Shown in pieces: positions 4,856 through 9,026 of a stretch of 9,026 bases of DNA (positions are counted from its first letter, which is position 1; every line of letters begins with the position of its first letter). The DNA is from CBDULQ01 sp965368115 (lineage in GTDB: Bacteria; Pseudomonadota; Gammaproteobacteria; SZUA-229): positions 1-9,026 of the forward strand of contig CBDULQ010000158.1 of NCBI GenBank assembly GCA_965368115.1. Reading direction: 5' to 3'. Both the position numbers and the translations under genes were made by a program. The notes beneath the pieces were generated by a model. It did no database searches. It saw only the letters and a program-made list of their open reading frames with translations, and had not been told where the DNA came from.

Positions 4856-7705
4856 TTATCCCGCCTTCTTGCGTGGCTTGCGGTGTTTGTCGAGAATCTT
4901 TTTCAGATACTGGCCAGTGAAAGATTTTTTGCTGGCCGCCACCTGTTCCGGCGTGCCCTCGGCGATGATCTCGCCGCCACCGGCGCCACCTTCAGGACCC
5001 AGATCGATAATCCAGCCTGCGGTTTCGATGATATCCAGATTGCGCCCGATCACCACGATGGTATTGCCGTTATCGCGCAATCGCAGCAGCACCTGGAGCA
5101 ACTGCTCCACGTCGTGGAAATGCAGGCCGGTGGTGGGCTCGTCAAGGATGTAGATGGTGCGTCCGGTATCGCGTTTCGAGAGCTCCCGAGCCAGCTTGAT
5201 ACGCTGTGCTTCGCCGCCGGATAGGGTCGTGGCGCGCTGGCCCAGGGTGATGTAGGACAGGCCTACATCCATCAGTGTCTGAAGTTTTTTACTGACCACC
5301 GGAATGGCGCTGAAGAAGTCCGTGGCTTCCTCGATGGTCATTTCCAGTACCTCATGGATATTCTTGCCCTTGTACTGGATATCCAGTGTTTCCCGATTGT
5401 AGCGCTTGCCCTTACAGACGTCGCAGGGGACGTAGATGTCGGGCAGGAAGTGCATCTCCACCTTGATCACGCCATCGCCCTGGCAGGCCTCACAGCGGCC
5501 GCCCTTGACGTTGAAACTGAAGCGCCCCGGTTTATAGCCGCGGGAACGCGCCTCCTGGGTACCGGAAAAGAGCTCGCGAATCGGCGTGAACAGACCCGTG
5601 TAGGTGGCGGGATTGGAACGCGGTGTACGGCCGATGGGGGCCTGGTCGATGTCCACGACCTTGTCGAAATGCGCCAGTCCCTCGTGACCGGTATGCGGTG
5701 CGGCCGATTCGGAACTGCCGTTGATTTCCCGCGCCAGCAGGCGGTACAGGGTATCGTTGACCAGTGTCGACTTGCCCGAGCCGGATACACCGGTCACACA
5801 GGTGAACAGTCCCACCGGGAATGCCGCATCCACCTGTTTCAGGTTGTTGCCCGTGGCACCCAGTACCTTGAACACTTCCCCCGGATGCGGTGTGCGTTCC
5901 GCAGGAACGGCAATCTCCAGGGCGCCGGACAGGTAACGGCCGGTGAGCGACTGGCGGTTTTTCATGATCTGCGCAGGGGTGCCCTGGGCCACCACTTCAC
6001 CACCGTGTACGCCGGCCCCTGGGCCGATATCAATGATGTGGTCGGCACTGAGGATGGCGTCCTCGTCGTGCTCCACCACGATCACCGTATTGCCGATGTC
6101 GCGCAGGTGAGTCAGGGTGTCGATGAGCCGGTCGTTGTCACGCTGATGCAGGCCGATGGAGGGCTCGTCGAGGATGTACATGACCCCGACCAGGCCGGCG
6201 CCGATCTGGCTGGCCAGGCGGATACGCTGGGCTTCACCGCCTGACAGGGTATCGGAACTGCGCTCCAGCGACAGGTAGTTGAGGCCCACATTGACCAGGA
6301 ATTGCAGGCGGGCGGAGATTTCCTTGACGATCTTGTCGGCGATCTCGCCTTTTTTACCGGTCAGTTTCAGGTTGTCGAAGAATTGGTAGCAGCCGGAGAT
6401 GGGCAGGGCGACGATGTCCGGCAGGGCCTTATCCGCCACAAACACGTGGCGGGCGCCCCGATTGAGTCGTGTGCCCTCGCAACTGGGGCAATGCTGGCTG
6501 GCGAAATACTTGGTCATTTCCTCGCGCACTGCGCTGGATTCGGTTTCCCGGAAGCGGCGCTGCATGTTGGGAATGATGCCTTCGAAAGGATGCACCCGGG
6601 TCTTGTACTGGCCGCGGCTGCTCGGGTATTTGAAATCGATTTCTTCGTCGCCGCTACCGAACAGGATGACCTGCTGGATGTCGTCGGGCAGTTCCATGAA
6701 CGGTGTGTCCAGGTCGAACTTGTAGTGCTTGGCCAGGCATTGCAGCATGCCGTAATACCAGGCATTGCGCCGGTCCCAGCCGCGTACAGCGCCGCCGGGC
6801 AGGCTCAGGCTGGGATTGCTGACCACTCGCAGCGGATCGATGAACTGGATCTGGCCCAGGCCGTCGCATTCCGGGCAGGCCCCCGCCGGGTTGTTGAACG
6901 AGAACAGACGCGGTTCCAGCTCGTTGAGGCTGTAGCCGCAGGTAGGGCAGGCGAAACGCGATGAGAAAATCAGTTCCTCTTTATCCGCATCGTCGATATA
7001 AGCCACCCGGGCAACCCCGTCGGTCATGTTGATGGCCGTTTCGAACGACTCCGCCAGGCGCAGGCCCAGGTCATCGCGCACCTTGAAGCGATCCACGATC
7101 ACTTCGATGGTGTGCTTGTAGTTCTTTTCCAGTTGCGGCGCTTCGTCCAGCTCGTACACCTTGCCGTCGATGCGCGCGCGCAGAAAGCCCTGGCGCTTCA
7201 GGTCGTCGAGCAGGCTTTCGTACTCACCCTTGCGGTCCTGGATCACCGGCGCCAGCAGCATCAGCTTGGTGCCCTCCGGCAGAGCCAGCACATGGTCCAC
7301 CATCTGCGAGATGGTTTGTGCCTCCAGCGGGATGTCGTGGTCAGGACAGCGCGGCGTGCCGGCGCGAGCAAACAGCAGACGCAGGTAGTCGTAAATCTCG
7401 GTCACCGTGCCCACGGTAGAACGTGGATTGTGGGAGGTGGTTTTCTGTTCGATGGAAATGGCCGGCGACAGGCCTTCGATATGGTCGATGTCCGGCTTCT
7501 CCATCATCGACAGGAACTGGCGCGCATAGGCGGACAGGGATTCGACATAGCGGCGCTGGCCTTCGGCGAATATGGTATCGAAGGCGAGCGAGGACTTGCC
7601 GGAACCGGATAGCCCGGTGATGACAATCAGCTTGTCACGGGGCATGTCGATATTGATGTTCTTCAGATTATGGGTGCGGGCGCCGCGGATCTGGATTTCA
7701 TGCAT
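4856..7705 (-). CDS. uvrA: Excinuclease ABC subunit A (UvrA)
   Basis: UvrA is the damage-sensing ATPase of nucleotide excision repair; its dimer scans DNA and loads UvrB. The start at 7705 gives 949 residues (E. coli 940) and puts Walker A Lys at 37, the E. coli position; the adjacent ATG at 7708 is an alternative, and a further upstream ATG (7780) would add 25 unrelated residues. No strong ribosome binding site is visible. Domains: Walker A I 31-39 (GLSGSGKSS); UvrB-binding and insertion regions with zinc cysteines 253, 256, 277, 280; signature LSGGE 487-491; Walker B ILDEP 511-515; H-loop EH 545-546; second ATPase with Walker A 639-647, zinc cysteines 738, 741, 761, 764, signature 828-832 and Walker B 853-857. 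Oddity: the second H-loop reads VIGRN (Gly887-Arg888) where the family has VIEHN. The C-terminus is a basic tail. It is divergent from the transporter gene and may be cotranscribed with the two downstream genes. Confidence 0.97.
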   Translation of the reverse strand: MHEIQIRGARTHNLKNINIDMPRDKLIVITGLSGSGKSSLAFDTIFAEGQRRYVESLSAYARQFLSMMEKPDIDHIEGLSPAISIEQKTTSHNPRSTVGTVTEIYDYLRLLFARAGTPRCPDHDIPLEAQTISQMVDHVLALPEGTKLMLLAPVIQDRKGEYESLLDDLKRQGFLRARIDGKVYELDEAPQLEKNYKHTIEVIVDRFKVRDDLGLRLAESFETAINMTDGVARVAYIDDADKEELIFSSRFACPTCGYSLNELEPRLFSFNNPAGACPECDGLGQIQFIDPLRVVSNPSLSLPGGAVRGWDRRNAWYYGMLQCLAKHYKFDLDTPFMELPDDIQQVILFGSGDEEIDFKYPSSRGQYKTRVHPFEGIIPNMQRRFRETESSAVREEMTKYFASQHCPSCEGTRLNRGARHVFVADKALPDIVALPISGCYQFFDNLKLTGKKGEIADKIVKEISARLQFLVNVGLNYLSLERSSDTLSGGEAQRIRLASQIGAGLVGVMYILDEPSIGLHQRDNDRLIDTLTHLRDIGNTVIVVEHDEDAILSADHIIDIGPGAGVHGGEVVAQGTPAQIMKNRQSLTGRYLSGALEIAVPAERTPHPGEVFKVLGATGNNLKQVDAAFPVGLFTCVTGVSGSGKSTLVNDTLYRLLAREINGSSESAAPHTGHEGLAHFDKVVDIDQAPIGRTPRSNPATYTGLFTPIRELFSGTQEARSRGYKPGRFSFNVKGGRCEACQGDGVIKVEMHFLPDIYVPCDVCKGKRYNRETLDIQYKGKNIHEVLEMTIEEATDFFSAIPVVSKKLQTLMDVGLSYITLGQRATTLSGGEAQRIKLARELSKRDTGRTIYILDEPTTGLHFHDVEQLLQVLLRLRDNGNTIVVIGRNLDIIETAGWIIDLGPEGGAGGGEIIAEGTPEQVAASKKSFTGQYLKKILDKHRKPRKKAG

Positions 7706-7912
7706 CATGGCGGAATGAATACTGCGCTGTGGGAGAAACGATAAAGCATAACCAATGCAGTCCGGGTTGGCTATCCGCATTTAATTCGATGGGAACTGGT
7801 CGCGCATTTTAAGGACCAAAAAAGCGCGGCAAAGCGGGGCGCTAAATTTATCCCGGCTTAATGCAGGGCCTGGATTCAGGTAGAATGCCCCGATTTGACT
7901 GTGAGTGACTCA
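7706..7912. promoter_or_regulatory. Divergent uvrA / yajR intergenic region
   Basis: These 207 nt must carry the promoters of both genes. For the plus-strand transporter, TAGAAT at 7881-7886 is a good -10 with a weak TTAATG -35 at 7858-7863, spacing 17. For uvrA on the minus strand, TAAAAT (complement of 7806-7811) is a possible -10 with only a poor -35 (TTTGCC, spacing 16). I looked for CTGT-N8-ACAG, the LexA box that controls E. coli uvrA, and did not find it. A tandem 10-mer repeat lies at 7821-7840. Promoter calls are by eye. Confidence 0.4.
7821..7840 (+). repeat. Tandem 10-bp direct repeat in the divergent promoter region
   Basis: AAAGCGCGGC (7821-7830) is followed directly by AAAGCGGGGC (7831-7840), nine of ten bases identical. 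The 10-bp period equals about one helical turn, so both copies face the same side of DNA, as in some operators. It lies between the candidate promoters of uvrA and the transporter. No protein is known to me to bind it. Confidence 0.5.
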
Positions 7913-9026
7913 ATGCCCGTCGACGAACGCTGGAGCGAACAGGAAAAACAGGCCGGCCATGGGCTGGCGCTGATCTATGCGGTACGCATGCTGGGCCTGT
8001 TCATGATTCTGCCGGTGTTCACCGTCTACGCCGAGACCCTTGGTGATTCCACGCCCATGCTGGCGGGCATCGCGCTGGGTATCTACGGCCTCACCCAGGG
8101 TCTGCTGCAGATTCCCTTCGGTATGCTGTCCGATCGTTTCGGCCGTAAGCCGGTGATCACCGTCGGGTTGCTGATTTTTGCCGTCGGTAGCCTGATCGCC
8201 GCCATGTCCGACAGTATTTACGGCATTATCCTCGGCCGTGCCCTGCAGGGTAGCGGTGCCATCGCAGCAGCCCTGATGGCGCTGGCGGCGGATCTGTCCC
8301 GGGAAGAGCACCGGCTCAAGATGATGGGCTTCATCGGTGTCAGTATCGGTTTTGCCTTTGCCATCGCCATGGTGCTGGGGCCGATGCTGAATCGCTATAT
8401 CGGCATGTCCGGTCTGTTCACCTTCACTGCGCTGCTGGCTTTACTGGCGATCCTGATTCTCTATCTCAAGGTGCCCAATCCCGGCGCCAGTGTATTCCAT
8501 CGCGATACCCAGGCGGCACCCACCGAACTGCGTTATGTGCTGGCGGACAGCCAGCTGCTACGCCTGGACTATGGCATCTTCGTTTTGCATTCGGTGCTCA
8601 TGGCGACGTTTGTCGCGCTGCCGCTGATGCTGGAACAGAAAGCCGGCCTGCCGGTGGATCATCACTGGTGGATTTACCTGCCCGTGTTCCTGCTGGCGGT
8701 GGCGATGATGGTGCCGTTCATCATCCGCGCCGAGAAAAAACGACGCATGAAGCAGGTCTTCGTCGGCGCCATTGCCGCACTGATGCTGGCTGAGCTGGCA
8801 TTGTACGAACGCGCCGACTCCGCCTGGTATGTGGCGGCGGTGCTGGTGGTGTTCTTCACCGCCTTCAACCTGCTGGAGGCCAGCCTGCCATCATTGATCG
8901 CCAAGATGGCCCCGGCCGACCGCAAGGGTACCGCCATGGGGGTGTACTCCAGCAGCCAGTTCCTGGGCGCCTTCGCCGGCGGCTGGGTTGGGGGCGCCGC
9001 TTATCAGCGCTGGGGTGGCGAAGGGG
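7913..9026 (+). CDS. yajR: YajR-like MFS transporter (3' end outside window)
   Basis: A major facilitator superfamily inner-membrane transporter, open to the window edge: 371 codons and no stop. It aligns well with E. coli YajR throughout, including the N-terminal RMLGLFMILPVFT, IALGIYGLTQGLLQIPFG, VMVPFII-type segments, RMKQVFV and the shared KGTAMGVYSSSQFLG. MFS motif A is GMLSDRFGRKP at 70-80, and a motif-B-like RALQGSGAI begins at Arg109. About eleven hydrophobic segments are present. E. coli YajR has a C-terminal cytosolic YAM domain, whose presence here cannot be judged. The substrate is unknown; proton-driven drug or metabolite efflux is the family expectation. ATG 7913 is chosen (weak GAG about 7 nt upstream); GTG 7901 is an in-frame alternative. 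Being divergent from uvrA matches Pseudomonas, where ssb follows; that would be next outside the window. Confidence 0.93.
   Translation, partial: MPVDERWSEQEKQAGHGLALIYAVRMLGLFMILPVFTVYAETLGDSTPMLAGIALGIYGLTQGLLQIPFGMLSDRFGRKPVITVGLLIFAVGSLIAAMSDSIYGIILGRALQGSGAIAAALMALAADLSREEHRLKMMGFIGVSIGFAFAIAMVLGPMLNRYIGMSGLFTFTALLALLAILILYLKVPNPGASVFHRDTQAAPTELRYVLADSQLLRLDYGIFVLHSVLMATFVALPLMLEQKAGLPVDHHWWIYLPVFLLAVAMMVPFIIRAEKKRRMKQVFVGAIAALMLAELALYERADSAWYVAAVLVVFFTAFNLLEASLPSLIAKMAPADRKGTAMGVYSSSQFLGAFAGGWVGGAAYQRWGGEG

Noticed and set aside
5354..6244. Long plus-strand open frame (296 codons) opposite uvrA
   Set aside because: It lies wholly antisense to well-conserved uvrA codons; its Val/Ala/Asp/Gly-rich translation is typical of a mirror frame and has no ribosome binding site or motif.
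6302..6964. Second long plus-strand open frame (220 codons) opposite uvrA
   Set aside because: Same reason: a mirror of conserved uvrA sequence, with low-complexity composition and no recognisable domain.
7706..7780. Upstream ATG extending UvrA by 25 residues
   Set aside because: The extra residues have no family match, while the start at 7705 places the Walker A lysine at 37 as in E. coli.
7910..8311. Minus-strand open frame (133 codons) over the start of yajR
   Set aside because: Gln/His/Gly-rich translation of the reverse of membrane-segment codons; the plus strand is clearly the real MFS gene.

Overview
The window is chromosomal DNA from a gammaproteobacterium. The ribosomal proteins, RNA polymerase alpha, SecY and UvrA all read like Pseudomonas/Escherichia-type proteins (for example UvrA K37 and the zinc cysteines C253/C256 fall at the E. 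coli positions). Gene order points to the Pseudomonadales/Oceanospirillales side: rplQ is followed by a minus-strand uvrA, which is divergent from a YajR-type MFS transporter. From memory, Pseudomonas aeruginosa has the same frame (rplQ, katA, bfrA, uvrA, MFS, ssb). The genus cannot be named from the sequence.

Positions 1-581 are the end of the spc operon on the plus strand: the last third of secY (5' end outside the window) and rpmJ. Positions 640-3515 are a complete alpha operon, rpsM-rpsK-rpsD-rpoA-rplQ, tightly packed on the plus strand. It ends at a strong GC stem with T-runs on both sides (3539-3566) that serves as a bidirectional terminator for the converging genes.

Positions 3565-7705 are on the minus strand: uvrA first, then a predicted lipoprotein gene 84 nt downstream, then a signal-peptide-bearing periplasmic protein 10 nt further on. 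I do not recognise the last two. They occupy the slot that holds katA and bfrA in P. aeruginosa. Positions 7706-7912 are the divergent intergenic region between uvrA and the transporter. It holds a tandem 10-mer repeat and a plausible -10 box but no recognisable LexA box. Positions 7913-9026 are the first 371 codons of a yajR-like transporter, cut by the window edge.

The first half is ordinary translation and secretion machinery: SecY translocates proteins, the ribosomal proteins build both subunits, RpoA nucleates RNA polymerase, and S4 is probably the operon's feedback regulator. The second half couples nucleotide excision repair (UvrA) with two exported proteins of unknown job.

I see no CRISPR array, mobile element, tRNA or rRNA, and no clear new system. 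The points most worth checking are the H-loop of the second UvrA ATPase domain, where the family's Glu-His reads Gly-Arg, and the two unrecognised exported proteins. Smaller points are the tandem operator-like repeat upstream of yajR and several small hairpins in the alpha-operon leader and spacers.
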